From NCBI RefSeq assembly GCF_025369935.1, contig NZ_CP104467.1, positions 707,501 through 771,500 on the forward strand: 64,000 nucleotides of DNA. The letters are read 5' to 3'. The position numbers and the translations under genes were made by a program. The notes beneath the pieces were generated by a model. That model was not told the DNA's origin, did no database searches, and worked only from the letters and a program-made list of their open reading frames with translations. The stretch comes from Paenibacillus andongensis (GTDB taxonomy: Bacteria; Bacillota; Bacilli; Paenibacillales; NBRC-103111). Positions 28,495-36,923 of this stretch are shown here, piece after piece. Numbering within the stretch: position 1 is the stretch's first letter; each line of letters starts with the position of its first letter.

Positions 28495-30862
28495 TACGTA
28501 TGTAAAAAAGTGGATTATCCGGCCTGACGGTGAAGAGAAGGTAACCGGAAAGCTCCGATATCTCACGGATTTAACCGCACCGGGTATGCTGCATGGGAAG
28601 GTGCTTCGCAGTCGTTACCCCCATGCATGGATTCTTTCCATCGATACAAGCAAGGCGATCATGACTCCGGGTGTGCGCGTCGTGGTAACGGCAGAGGATG
28701 TGCCTGGGTTGAATTTATTCGGCATTGCTTTCCCTCATCAGCCTGTGTTCTGTCATGATCGCGTTCGTTACATGGGGGACGCTTTGGCGGCAGTAGCTGC
28801 GGATACGGAAGAGATCGCTGAATATGCGCTTAGTCTGATCGAGGTTGTTTATGAACCATTACCTGTTGTAGATGATCCAGAAACGGCGCTAGACGCTGGC
28901 GTTATTAGGCTGCATCCCGATGGCAATTTACTGCACCGAACTAGCTTGAAGCATGGGGACGCAGAAACGGCATTCGAGGGGTGTGCGCATATTGCCCAGG
29001 AGACGTACTTTACGCCTCGTCAAATGCACACCTACATGGAAACCGAGGGCGGCTTATTTATCCCAGAAGATGACGGCCGATTAACGGTATATTCGCCTAC
29101 GCAGCATGGCTATAAGGATCGGATGCAGCTGTCCAGGATTCTAGGGATGGCTGAGGAGCAAATTCGCGTTGTATCCAGTCCCATCGGCGGATCATTCGGC
29201 GGGAAGGATGAGCTCAATGTGCAGCCCTTCGGTGCCTTGATGGCATTAAAGACGGGATCCCCGATCAAGATGCACAATTCGCGTCGTGAATCCATCATAT
29301 CTGGTATCAAACGGCATCCGATGCGGATTAAGATGAAGACTGGCGTGGATCAAGAGGGCCGTCTCGTCGCGCATCAAGTGAGCATCCTTGCTGATACAGG
29401 AGCCTATGCAACTTTGGGTTGTGAGGTCTTGAATTTTGCTACGGAACATGCGATAGGACCTTATAACATTCCGAATGTAGATGTTCAGGGGACGAGTGTA
29501 TATACGAATAACGGCGTATCCGGTGAGTTTCGGGGCTTTGGCGGCAATCAGGTGATTTTTGCCGTTGAGAGCCAGATCGAGCGGTTAGCCGAGAAGCTCG
29601 GTATGGACGCTTGGGAGCTGCGCAAGCTGAACTTGCGTGCTCCGGGTGACCCGGGGCCGATGGGGCAGCAGATTGTGCAAACCGATGGCGCGGAACAAGT
29701 GTGGAGCAAGGTGAAGGAGTCGCCGCTCTGGGCGAAACGCGCGAAGTTGGCGCGGGAAGGCGAGGGAGCGGTACAGCAAGCCGATGGCGAGAAGCAGCAA
29801 GATCAAGTGGAGAAGCTGCGGGGTATAGAGCGGGATGACAAGAGCGAAGTTCAAGCCCTGTGGATCCGCCGAGGCGTCGGCGCAGCGATGGTGATGCACG
29901 GCGCCGGGCTCGGCCTAGGCATCCCGGATCACTCCGGCGGCCGCATCGAGCTCACGCCGGAGGGCAAGATCCAGGCCTCCTTCGGCTTCGAGGAGTTCGG
30001 GCAAGGGCTTTATGCAGCGCTCACGTTGATGCTGCAGGACTTTTTCGGCTGCACCGCCGAAGACATCCGCATCGTCATCGGCGATACGGATCGCGTGCCG
30101 AGCAGCGGATCCAGCACGGCCTCACGCGCCACCACGATGATGTGGCGCGCCCTGCAGCGGCTGAAGCCGCCGTTCGTGCAGGCGCTGCTTCAGCAGGCGT
30201 CTGCGCTCGCCGGCCTCGCAGCCGAAGAGCTGGCAACCGGCGCAGGCGGGATTCATCGCAAGGGCGATGAATCGGGCATGCCGGTTGTGACGTATGCGCA
30301 GTTGGCGGAGGCTGCTGAGGCAGCAGCCAAGCCGATCATCGCGCATACGGAGTTCGACTACCCGACGACGCCGGAAGGGCTGATCGGCGCTCATTATTTA
30401 TACTCCTACGCATCCGTCATCGTGGAAGTGGAAGTGAACATGCTGACGGGGCGAGTGAAGGTGCTGCAAACCGATCACGTCATAGCAGCCGGCCCTGTTA
30501 TTAATCCGATGGGGTTCCTCGGACAGATCGAGGGGGGCAGTGTGATGGCTCTGGGATTTACGTTGACTGAGGATGCTGTCATGCAGGGGAGTAACTACCT
30601 AAGGCATAATTTGGACACATACTTGGTCCCAACCTTCAAGGATAGCCCCCATACCATTCGGGTAGAAGCGATCGAAGATTTGCCCGAGGGTGATACTTTT
30701 GGCCCGCGCGGGGTTGGCGAAATTGGTTCCGTCGGTTTGGCCCCGGCCATTACCGCAGCGGTCCGTCAAGCAACGGGGATTTGGGTAAATCGACTCCCGA
30801 TTTCACCGGAAAACATCGTGCAGTCCATCGACTGGTTAGAAGGGGTGGAGGCCATTGATTAA
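28478..30862 (+). CDS. pucD: Xanthine dehydrogenase, molybdenum cofactor subunit (PucD-like)
   Basis: A 794-residue large subunit binding the molybdopterin cofactor and purine substrate; it hydroxylates hypoxanthine and xanthine to urate. Cofactor loops are SSPIGGSFGGKDE near residue 230 and GEFRGFGGNQ near 350; the catalytic Glu is in PRGVGEIGSVGL near residue 745. Residues about 406-465 contain a charged, Gln/Glu/Lys-rich insertion not expected in the family. From roughly 29600 to 30400 codon usage is much more GC-rich than in the flanks. Overlaps the FAD and 2Fe-2S subunit genes on both sides. Confidence 0.92.
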   Translation: MLLGRDTYVKKWIIRPDGEEKVTGKLRYLTDLTAPGMLHGKVLRSRYPHAWILSIDTSKAIMTPGVRVVVTAEDVPGLNLFGIAFPHQPVFCHDRVRYMGDALAAVAADTEEIAEYALSLIEVVYEPLPVVDDPETALDAGVIRLHPDGNLLHRTSLKHGDAETAFEGCAHIAQETYFTPRQMHTYMETEGGLFIPEDDGRLTVYSPTQHGYKDRMQLSRILGMAEEQIRVVSSPIGGSFGGKDELNVQPFGALMALKTGSPIKMHNSRRESIISGIKRHPMRIKMKTGVDQEGRLVAHQVSILADTGAYATLGCEVLNFATEHAIGPYNIPNVDVQGTSVYTNNGVSGEFRGFGGNQVIFAVESQIERLAEKLGMDAWELRKLNLRAPGDPGPMGQQIVQTDGAEQVWSKVKESPLWAKRAKLAREGEGAVQQADGEKQQDQVEKLRGIERDDKSEVQALWIRRGVGAAMVMHGAGLGLGIPDHSGGRIELTPEGKIQASFGFEEFGQGLYAALTLMLQDFFGCTAEDIRIVIGDTDRVPSSGSSTASRATTMMWRALQRLKPPFVQALLQQASALAGLAAEELATGAGGIHRKGDESGMPVVTYAQLAEAAEAAAKPIIAHTEFDYPTTPEGLIGAHYLYSYASVIVEVEVNMLTGRVKVLQTDHVIAAGPVINPMGFLGQIEGGSVMALGFTLTEDAVMQGSNYLRHNLDTYLVPTFKDSPHTIRVEAIEDLPEGDTFGPRGVGEIGSVGLAPAITAAVRQATGIWVNRLPISPENIVQSIDWLEGVEAID

Positions 30863-31340
30863 TACAAACTATGTGCTTGAATGTTCGATTAATGGTAAGG
30901 GAGTCACGGTACCTGTCCCAGCTTCCAAACGGATGTCGGATATCCTGCGTGATGACTTGCTTTTAACAGGAACCAAAGTTTCTTGTGAAATAGGACGCTG
31001 CGGCGCCTGCATGGTACTGCTTGATGGTAAACCCGTTAATTCTTGTTTGCTTATGGCTTATCAAGCGGCGGGTAAGGAAGTGACAACCATTGAGGGGATA
31101 TCGGCAGGGGAAGAGCTGCATCCCGTTCAGCAAGCTATGTTAGAGGAAGGAGGGCTGCAGTGCGGTTATTGTACCGCTGGTATGGTCGTTACGCTTACGG
31201 CTTTATGGGAAGAGAATCCTACCCCGACTAGGGCGGAGGCCGAAGAGGCACTCTGCGGCAATATATGCCGATGCACGGGCTATGAAGGCATTTTCAGAGC
31301 GGTAGAAAGATGTGGTTTGTCGATAAAAAGAGAGGGGTAG
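30855..31340 (+). CDS. pucE: Xanthine dehydrogenase, 2Fe-2S subunit (PucE-like)
   Basis: A 161-residue small subunit with two 2Fe-2S clusters. The plant-ferredoxin-type cluster ligands are in SCEIGRCGACMVLLDGKPVN and the following NSC; the second, helical cluster uses QCGYCTAGM and CGNICRCTGYEGI. It relays electrons from the molybdenum centre to FAD. The TTG start overlaps the pucD stop and is preceded by GGAGG at only 3 nt, so coupling is likely. Confidence 0.94.
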   Translation: MINTNYVLECSINGKGVTVPVPASKRMSDILRDDLLLTGTKVSCEIGRCGACMVLLDGKPVNSCLLMAYQAAGKEVTTIEGISAGEELHPVQQAMLEEGGLQCGYCTAGMVVTLTALWEENPTPTRAEAEEALCGNICRCTGYEGIFRAVERCGLSIKREG

Positions 31341-31347
31341 AACCATT

Positions 31348-32496
31348 ATGACAAAAAAATGGATGTTTTCCTTAACAGCTATCTTACTTATGATCTTAAC
31401 CGCTTGCTCTGGACAATCAACTACGACTAGCACCACGACCGCACCTAATGCGTCCCCTGCTTCAACCCCAGCTGGCAGTACAACACCGTCATCAGTTGAG
31501 AAAAAGCTGCCTAGAGTTGCCTTTGTCTATATCGGAGTTCCCGGTGATGGAGGCTGGACCTACGAGCATGATCAAGGCCGTTTAATGTTGGAAAAAGAGC
31601 TTGGCATCAAAGCGACAACGGTTGAAAATATTCCTGAAGGTCCTGATGCGGAGCGAGTTTTTGAAGAATTAGCACAGAAGAACGATATCATTTTCGGAAC
31701 TTCCTTCGGTTATATGGACCCAATGTACAATGTAGCTCAAAAGCACCCGAAGGTCACATTCCTACACGCAACTGGCTATAAAACACTGCCTAACCTCGGG
31801 ACATACATGGGGCGCGAATACCAAAGTGCTTACCTCGTAGGTATGGCGGCCGGTAAAATGACCAAGAACAATCACTTGGGTTATGTCGGTGCATTCCCGA
31901 TTCCGGAAGTTATTTATACCATTAATGCTTTTACTCTTGGAGCTCAAAGTGTTAACCCGGACATTGATGTATCAGTGGTTTGGAGCAATACGTGGTTCGA
32001 TCCGGCGACAGAGAAGCAAGCTGCGATTTCTTTGCTGGACAAAGGCGTGGACGTTTTGGCTGCTTATCAAGATTCACCTGCAAGTATTCAAGCGGCAGCG
32101 GAACGCAAAGTGTGGGGGATCGGAAACGATTCGGATATGGGCCGATTTGCGCCGGAGACGTACATTTCGAACCCGAAATGGAACTGGGGACCTTACTATG
32201 TGCAGACGGTTAAAAGTGTCATGGATGGGACTTGGAAATCCAGCGCATATTTCGGCAGCATGAAAGAAGGCATTACAGATATAGCTCCACTTGGTAAAAA
32301 TGTGCCAGCCGATGTTAAAGCTCTTGTCGAGAAGAAGAAGCAGGATATCTTGAATGGTACCTTCGACGTATTCCAAGGACCTATCGTGGATCAAGATGGC
32401 AAGACGCGTTTTGAACAGGGTAAAAAGATGACTGACGAAGAGATTTTGGGCACAACCTGGTTTGTTAAGGGCATTAAAGGTGTCATTCCTAAATAA
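31348..32496 (+). CDS. BMP-family nucleoside/purine-binding lipoprotein
   Basis: A 382-residue BmpA/PnrA-type solute-binding lipoprotein. Lipobox LTACS with lipidated Cys near residue 20, then a Ser/Thr/Pro linker, then the BMP domain (VAFVYIGVPGDGGWTYEHDQG; GREYQSAYLVGMAAGKMTK; VLAAYQDSPASIQAA). BMP proteins bind purine nucleosides or related ligands for importers with YufOPQ-type ATPase and permeases. Exactly those components, without a binding protein, are at 3767-7407, so this is probably their partner. It lies eight bases after the 2Fe-2S subunit gene, inside the xanthine dehydrogenase operon. Confidence 0.9.
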   Translation: MTKKWMFSLTAILLMILTACSGQSTTTSTTTAPNASPASTPAGSTTPSSVEKKLPRVAFVYIGVPGDGGWTYEHDQGRLMLEKELGIKATTVENIPEGPDAERVFEELAQKNDIIFGTSFGYMDPMYNVAQKHPKVTFLHATGYKTLPNLGTYMGREYQSAYLVGMAAGKMTKNNHLGYVGAFPIPEVIYTINAFTLGAQSVNPDIDVSVVWSNTWFDPATEKQAAISLLDKGVDVLAAYQDSPASIQAAAERKVWGIGNDSDMGRFAPETYISNPKWNWGPYYVQTVKSVMDGTWKSSAYFGSMKEGITDIAPLGKNVPADVKALVEKKKQDILNGTFDVFQGPIVDQDGKTRFEQGKKMTDEEILGTTWFVKGIKGVIPK

Positions 32497-32517
32497 GTAT
32501 GAGAGGACGTAAGGGCG

Positions 32518-33495
32518 ATGACGATACAAGATATTGCTTTGATTGACGAGTGGCATCCGGTGTTGTTGTCGTCAGAACTGTTAAATAAGCCTATACCTGT
32601 CATCGTGTTAGGTGAAAAAGTGGCTGTATTCCGCACTTCGCAAGGCGTCCACGCCTTCAAGGACTTATGTATTCATCGGGGAGTACCACTATCGCTGGGC
32701 AAAGTGAAGGGGGATGAGCTTGTCTGTGCTTACCACGGTTGGTCCTATAACGGCTGCGGTACTTGTACGCGAATTCCGTCTCTGCCGGCAGATCGGGCGA
32801 TTCCCTCCAAGGCGAAAGCGTTCGTCTACGGATGTGTAGAGGCACACGGATTGATCTGGGTTTGTCTAGGTAAACCGGCTAGTCTGCAGCCGAACGTAAG
32901 CAAGTATATTCCCGAAGGCTTCAAAGAAGTCATCATGGGACCATACACGCTGCAAGCTGCAGGACCTCGTATCATAGAGAACTTCCTCGACGTATCCCAC
33001 TTGATGTTTGTGCATGAGGGTCTGCTAGGTGATAGTGAATTTGCCGAAATTGGGGATTATCAGGTTTATGAGGAGGACGGTGTCCTTACTTCAGAGGAAA
33101 TCGTCATCTTTCAACCCGATCCGGATGGAACGGGGCGCGGCGTACATAGCCGATACGTCTACGAAGTGTTCGGTCCGCTCTGTGTCGCTTTTACCAAAAG
33201 AGATCGCGATACGGATCATATCTTCCGGTTGTTTTTGATGGTGCTGCCGGAAACGGAGCAGACGAGCAAAGCGTTCATGTTGAAGCAGAGGAACTATGCT
33301 TATGAGGAACCTGACGAGGTGTTCGTTCAGTTCCAAGATCTGCTCATTGAGCAGGATCGTGAGATGGTCGAAAACCAGAAGCCGGAGCTGCTCCCGCTCG
33401 ATCTTCAAGCGGAGCTGCACCTGAATACAGATCGATTGAGTATCGCGTACCGCAAACGGCTTCGGGAACTGGGCGTCACTTTCGGGACGGCTTAG
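32518..33495 (+). CDS. Rieske non-heme iron oxygenase, alpha-subunit type (possible HpxD-like purine hydroxylase)
   Basis: A 325-residue Rieske oxygenase. The 2Fe-2S ligands are C51-x-H53 (LCIHRG) and C70-x2-H73 (CAYHGW). The catalytic mononuclear iron site is D158-x2-H161-x4-H166 (NFLDVSHLMFVHEG), the spacing seen in ring-hydroxylating dioxygenases, with a C-terminal catalytic domain similar to vanillate demethylase types. No reductase is adjacent. In Klebsiella, HpxD (Rieske oxygenase) with HpxE oxidises hypoxanthine to xanthine, so a role in purine hydroxylation is plausible in this operon. It could also act on an N-methylated purine or an unrelated aromatic acid. Confidence 0.82.
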   Translation: MTIQDIALIDEWHPVLLSSELLNKPIPVIVLGEKVAVFRTSQGVHAFKDLCIHRGVPLSLGKVKGDELVCAYHGWSYNGCGTCTRIPSLPADRAIPSKAKAFVYGCVEAHGLIWVCLGKPASLQPNVSKYIPEGFKEVIMGPYTLQAAGPRIIENFLDVSHLMFVHEGLLGDSEFAEIGDYQVYEEDGVLTSEEIVIFQPDPDGTGRGVHSRYVYEVFGPLCVAFTKRDRDTDHIFRLFLMVLPETEQTSKAFMLKQRNYAYEEPDEVFVQFQDLLIEQDREMVENQKPELLPLDLQAELHLNTDRLSIAYRKRLRELGVTFGTA

Positions 33496-33509
33496 GGGTT
33501 AAACAGAAA

Positions 33510-33570
33510 GCTGCGGCGCATGGGGGAATAACCGGAGTGGTTCTTCTCTCATGCGCCGCAGCATTTTTTA
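33510..33570 (+). terminator. Terminator after the xanthine dehydrogenase operon
   Basis: GCTGCGGCGCATG (33510-33522) is perfectly complementary to CATGCGCCGCAGC (33550-33562), followed by a T-run. Confidence 0.93.
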
Positions 33571-33666
33571 TTTCAATGGAGTTAGAACTTTTATTCAATA
33601 AGTTCGTCAGCCATTTTTTCGGATTCAAAATGATAGGAAGACAAATTATCAACGTTTAACTTTCTG

Positions 33667-34104
33667 TTATCTTTTTTTCCTGCTATTCTTCATTAGCGTC
33701 ATTCTCCTAGAATGGCGCAGCCAAGAATAGTAGGCGCGTAAGTCACGCAATTCCATGGTTTTGGACATAAATCCGAGGAAGGTGATGACAATCATTCTAT
33801 GTAAGGGCTTGCCTAGCAGATCGGTTTCATTCTCTGCCAAATTAAATTGTACAACCATTAGTAAATCATCATCGATAACGTATACTTCTTCTTCCTTGCG
33901 GTAGTAGGACGCTATGCTGCCACTTTTAAGTTTATCCCACAAATACGTACATATATCCTCGAGCTTTGTTTGTTCACCTTCCACACGAGTGATCCATCGA
34001 CTATGGGCATGATGGGTGATGACAATATCGACGATCTTTTTATCAGCGAGTTCGATATAGAAGGGGTCATAGGTACTCCATCGACTCATTATTTTATCTT
34101 TCAT
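33667..34104 (-). CDS. Hypothetical protein, 145 residues
   Basis: I do not recognise this protein. ATG at 34104 is chosen over an upstream TTG because GAAAGGAG lies about 7 nt before it. It is soluble, with a central THHAHSRWITRVE motif and a basic C-terminus (SRRMTLMKNSRKKR). There are no membrane segments or signal peptide. It runs opposite to its right-hand neighbours except the small ComX-like gene, from which a terminator separates it, so it is probably its own transcription unit. The His-rich motif faintly recalls small RNase-like domains, but that is not strong enough for a call. Confidence 0.6.
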   Translation of the reverse strand: MKDKIMSRWSTYDPFYIELADKKIVDIVITHHAHSRWITRVEGEQTKLEDICTYLWDKLKSGSIASYYRKEEEVYVIDDDLLMVVQFNLAENETDLLGKPLHRMIVITFLGFMSKTMELRDLRAYYSWLRHSRRMTLMKNSRKKR

Positions 34105-34275
34105 ACCTTGAACTCCTTTCTTCTCATCCAAATAAAGAACCAAGTGTATTTTTCCATATATATACTTATTATCATAAAGTTAACTTGTGTTAAGGGCATC
34201 ACATAAATCATTTCACTGATTTCTACCTATTTTTCATACTTGTGCAAAACATGCAAAAACAATTGCGTGAAGACG

Positions 34276-34325
34276 AAAAAAGGATTGCATGATTAGCGGG
34301 TGGCTAATTATGCAATCCTTTTTTA
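34276..34325. terminator. Bidirectional terminator downstream of the ComX-like gene
   Basis: AAAAAAGGATTGCAT-gATTAGC pairs with GCTAAT-tATGCAATCCTTTTTT around GGGTG. With A- and T-runs on both sides it can act in either direction. It lies 23 bases after the stop codon of the small minus-strand gene. Confidence 0.92.
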
Positions 34326-34348
34326 ATTTGGTAAAATACTACTAGAGA

Positions 34349-34534
34349 TTAAATCCAATAGTAAACGGGTTCCTTCGGTTTTTTCTGCTTAGCTTCTTTC
34401 GTGTAATTAAAGATGCTAGTCAGTGCGGAGGATTCTTCCTTAGATAAGAAAGGGTTTGCAATTTTATGGCCTTCGTCGTGCTTCAGCTTGTAAACGGAAT
34501 TCTGCAATTGCGGGTTTAGTTGGATAATTGGCAC
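34349..34534 (-). CDS. comX: Candidate ComX-like quorum-sensing propeptide
   Basis: A 61-residue peptide, divergent from and only 67 bases away from comP. It ends ...PKEPVYYWI: a single Trp at position 60, next to last. ComX pheromones are cut from the C-terminus of 55-75 residue precursors and prenylated on a Trp near the end by ComQ, which is encoded three genes away. The N-terminal part resembles ComX precursors: NPQLQNSVYKLK, then a segment ending FLSKEESSALTSIF, compared with the NP..L..V.KL and acidic helix pattern of known ComX. The GTG start is supported by AGGAAGTGATC, a 10/11 match to the 16S anti-Shine-Dalgarno complement. Prenylation and signalling are inference. Confidence 0.7.
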   Translation of the reverse strand: MPIIQLNPQLQNSVYKLKHDEGHKIANPFLSKEESSALTSIFNYTKEAKQKKPKEPVYYWI

Positions 34535-34573
34535 CTAGATCACTTCCTTCACAAATGATAAGAATACAAAAGT

Positions 34574-34582
34574 ATTATAGCA
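34574..34582 (-). promoter_or_regulatory. Extended -10 promoter of the ComX-like gene
   Basis: On the minus strand TGC-TATAAT is a perfect extended -10 (TGNTATAAT). A TTGAAT lies only 14 bases upstream, too close for a normal -35, which fits dependence on the extended -10. The 67-base divergent region also contains the comP ribosome site GGAGG at 34587-34591, so both genes share very compact control DNA. Confidence 0.65.
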
Positions 34583-34601
34583 TAATGGAGGCAATTCAAG
34601 C

Positions 34602-36923
34602 ATGAAAAGTAAACTATTAATAGGGTTATTTGTATCACTTTTCATTGGTTTACAAATTTGGTGTTCATCCATTACCTTCCAATACCCCTACATCGGGATT
34701 TTTCTTGAAAATAATCCACAGCAACAATGGGTCATTAAGGATTTGGATATTAAGGGTGATGCCAGTAGTAAACTTGACATCAAGGTAGGGGACATCGTTA
34801 AACAAATGGATGGCAAGCTTCCTGATGAATTTCCATATGTTCAGAGATGGGGAGTAATTGAGCAAGTTCATACCTTGTTAATTTCAAGAGATGGATATGA
34901 GAAAGAAATTTTGATAAGTCTCAATAATACGACTAATTTTGATATGATTCCGCTAGTAGAAGAATTTGTATGTCTATTCATGGCAATATTACTTTTTACT
35001 AAAATGCGCTCTTCTCCGTCAGCTAGGCTTCTCGCGGCTGTTTTTCTGAGTATGGCCATTATTTATATGAGCCTTGGAGCTTCGATACGTGGAGATGCAA
35101 TTGGAAAGGTGTTAATCGGTAGTTTTATGATGATACTTCCAATCGTATTTTTGCACTTCTTGGTCGTCTTTTTCAAGGAAAAGGGCGAAATGAACTTGCG
35201 AATGCGGATTTTAAAATACTTGTATGCAATCGTAATCATAGTATTTGGTTTAAGAGGTTTATATTTTATACCGGCAGCGAAAACCCTGTATCGTTATGAT
35301 GGAACTTTTACGATAGGCTTTTTCGTTTTTATCATTATTCTTAATATAACTGTTCTATCATCTCTTTATATGAAAGTTCGGAAAGAGCATTCGTATGTAT
35401 CAAGCATTATAAAAAGTGTGTTTTATTCATTGTTAATTTCATTTTTACCCATCATTTGTCTCTCTTTTCTACCACAATTAATTTTGGGGAATTGGATCTA
35501 TGACCCTATGTATACAAGTTGGTCTATATTAATTTTCCCTATCTCTTTTGCGTACTTGATTGCTTCAAATCAGTTGTATGATATCGGACTTGTTGTCAGG
35601 CGATTTGCGTTCGCTGGCCTTCTGGCAATCGTTCCGGTCAGCCTATTTACAGGGACATATGCTTTCTTATTTCACCAAACAGCAGACGGAAAGCAAATTC
35701 TATTCATTTTCGTCGGGTCGATGATTCTAGTTTCCGCAGTGTTGTATGCAGCCGAATATTTGACGACGCGGCTTGAACCGTTTTTGTTCCCAAGAAAATT
35801 CATTCTGCAATCTGCTTTGAAGAAAATTTCCAGAAACCTTGGGACCATTTCCAGTTTCCGTGAGTTGAAAGAGATCATACTCGTGGATATTGTTGGCACA
35901 CTTCAGGTGATGGGTGGAGCCATTGTGTTCCAGTATAAAAACGATACCGAGATCATTTATGAAGGGGAAATAGATACTTCAGAAGTTCAGAAGCTTGTCA
36001 ATTCGTCATCCTTGCTCGATCATCCACTTTTTACATGCATGGAGATGAATAGCCATGAAGAGTATAAGAGTTATTTGATTATGACACGCAAAAAGACGAA
36101 TACGATGCTTGCGAAGGAAGAGAGGCAATGGCTGCAGCTGATTACAACCTATTTGGAAGTTAGCTTGGAAAATGTCCATTTGATCCGCAAGTTAACAGCC
36201 AGGCTGCAGCAATTAGCTTCCGAGCTTCCTCATGAAACGGGTGCGAATGATATTTTATGGTTTCGTAAGGTGATGTTTGAGCTTCAGGAAGAAGAAAGAA
36301 TTCGAATTGCTAACGATCTTCATGATACGACAATGCAAGATCTGTTCTTTCTCAAAAGAAGAATATCCTCCCTGGCAGATAAGCCAACGATGCATCGCGA
36401 AGATCAGGTGCAGTTGAAAAATATGAATAATTTTGTGGAAATGATTAATGCTAGTCTGCGCCAAAGCTGCTTTGAGCTAAATCCCCATTTGCTAAAAGAG
36501 GTAGGTCTGATTCAAACGCTCAAGATGTACTTGGAGAAGGAGTCATATTCAACGCCATTTGAGCTTGAATTTCAAGCAGGACATGCTGCTGTCATCGAAA
36601 CCAAAGATTTGCTTACGAAACGGCATATATTCCGAATCGTCCAAGAGCTACTCAATAATGCCAAAAAGCATTCTCAGGCTTCCAAAGTTACTTTCCAGAT
36701 CGCGGAGAAAGACAATTCTTTTTGTTTAATTTATGAAGATGACGGGGTAGGATTTCATGACAGAGACGAAGTTCACCTGGAAATTGGCGCATCAGGCATG
36801 GGGCTTGAACAAATGAGGAGCAGAGTTTTGCACGTGGGTGGACGTTTTGAGCTTAACGCACGAAACGGTAATGGAACGAAAATTATCATCACGATTCCCA
36901 CCAAGGAGGTAATTTCAGCATGA
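34602..36923 (+). CDS. comP: ComP-like membrane sensor histidine kinase
   Basis: A 773-residue kinase. After a first membrane segment comes an extracellular PDZ-like region (residues about 40-115, with LDIKVGDIVKQMDGKLP), then about seven more membrane segments to residue 380, a GAF-like cytoplasmic part, and a HisKA_3/HATPase module. The phosphorylated His is H574 in RIRIANDLHDTTMQDL; QELLNNAKKHSQAS, EDDGVGF and ASGMGLEQM are the ATP-binding boxes. This is the architecture of Bacillus ComP, the receptor for ComX. ATG 34602 has GGAGG ten bases upstream. The gene overlaps comA by 4 nt. Confidence 0.85.
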   Translation: MKSKLLIGLFVSLFIGLQIWCSSITFQYPYIGIFLENNPQQQWVIKDLDIKGDASSKLDIKVGDIVKQMDGKLPDEFPYVQRWGVIEQVHTLLISRDGYEKEILISLNNTTNFDMIPLVEEFVCLFMAILLFTKMRSSPSARLLAAVFLSMAIIYMSLGASIRGDAIGKVLIGSFMMILPIVFLHFLVVFFKEKGEMNLRMRILKYLYAIVIIVFGLRGLYFIPAAKTLYRYDGTFTIGFFVFIIILNITVLSSLYMKVRKEHSYVSSIIKSVFYSLLISFLPIICLSFLPQLILGNWIYDPMYTSWSILIFPISFAYLIASNQLYDIGLVVRRFAFAGLLAIVPVSLFTGTYAFLFHQTADGKQILFIFVGSMILVSAVLYAAEYLTTRLEPFLFPRKFILQSALKKISRNLGTISSFRELKEIILVDIVGTLQVMGGAIVFQYKNDTEIIYEGEIDTSEVQKLVNSSSLLDHPLFTCMEMNSHEEYKSYLIMTRKKTNTMLAKEERQWLQLITTYLEVSLENVHLIRKLTARLQQLASELPHETGANDILWFRKVMFELQEEERIRIANDLHDTTMQDLFFLKRRISSLADKPTMHREDQVQLKNMNNFVEMINASLRQSCFELNPHLLKEVGLIQTLKMYLEKESYSTPFELEFQAGHAAVIETKDLLTKRHIFRIVQELLNNAKKHSQASKVTFQIAEKDNSFCLIYEDDGVGFHDRDEVHLEIGASGMGLEQMRSRVLHVGGRFELNARNGNGTKIIITIPTKEVISA

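Noticed and set aside
29860..30270. 136-codon open frame within pucD
   Set aside because: A product of local GC-rich codons; Arg/Ala/His-biased and out of frame with the well-supported pucD.
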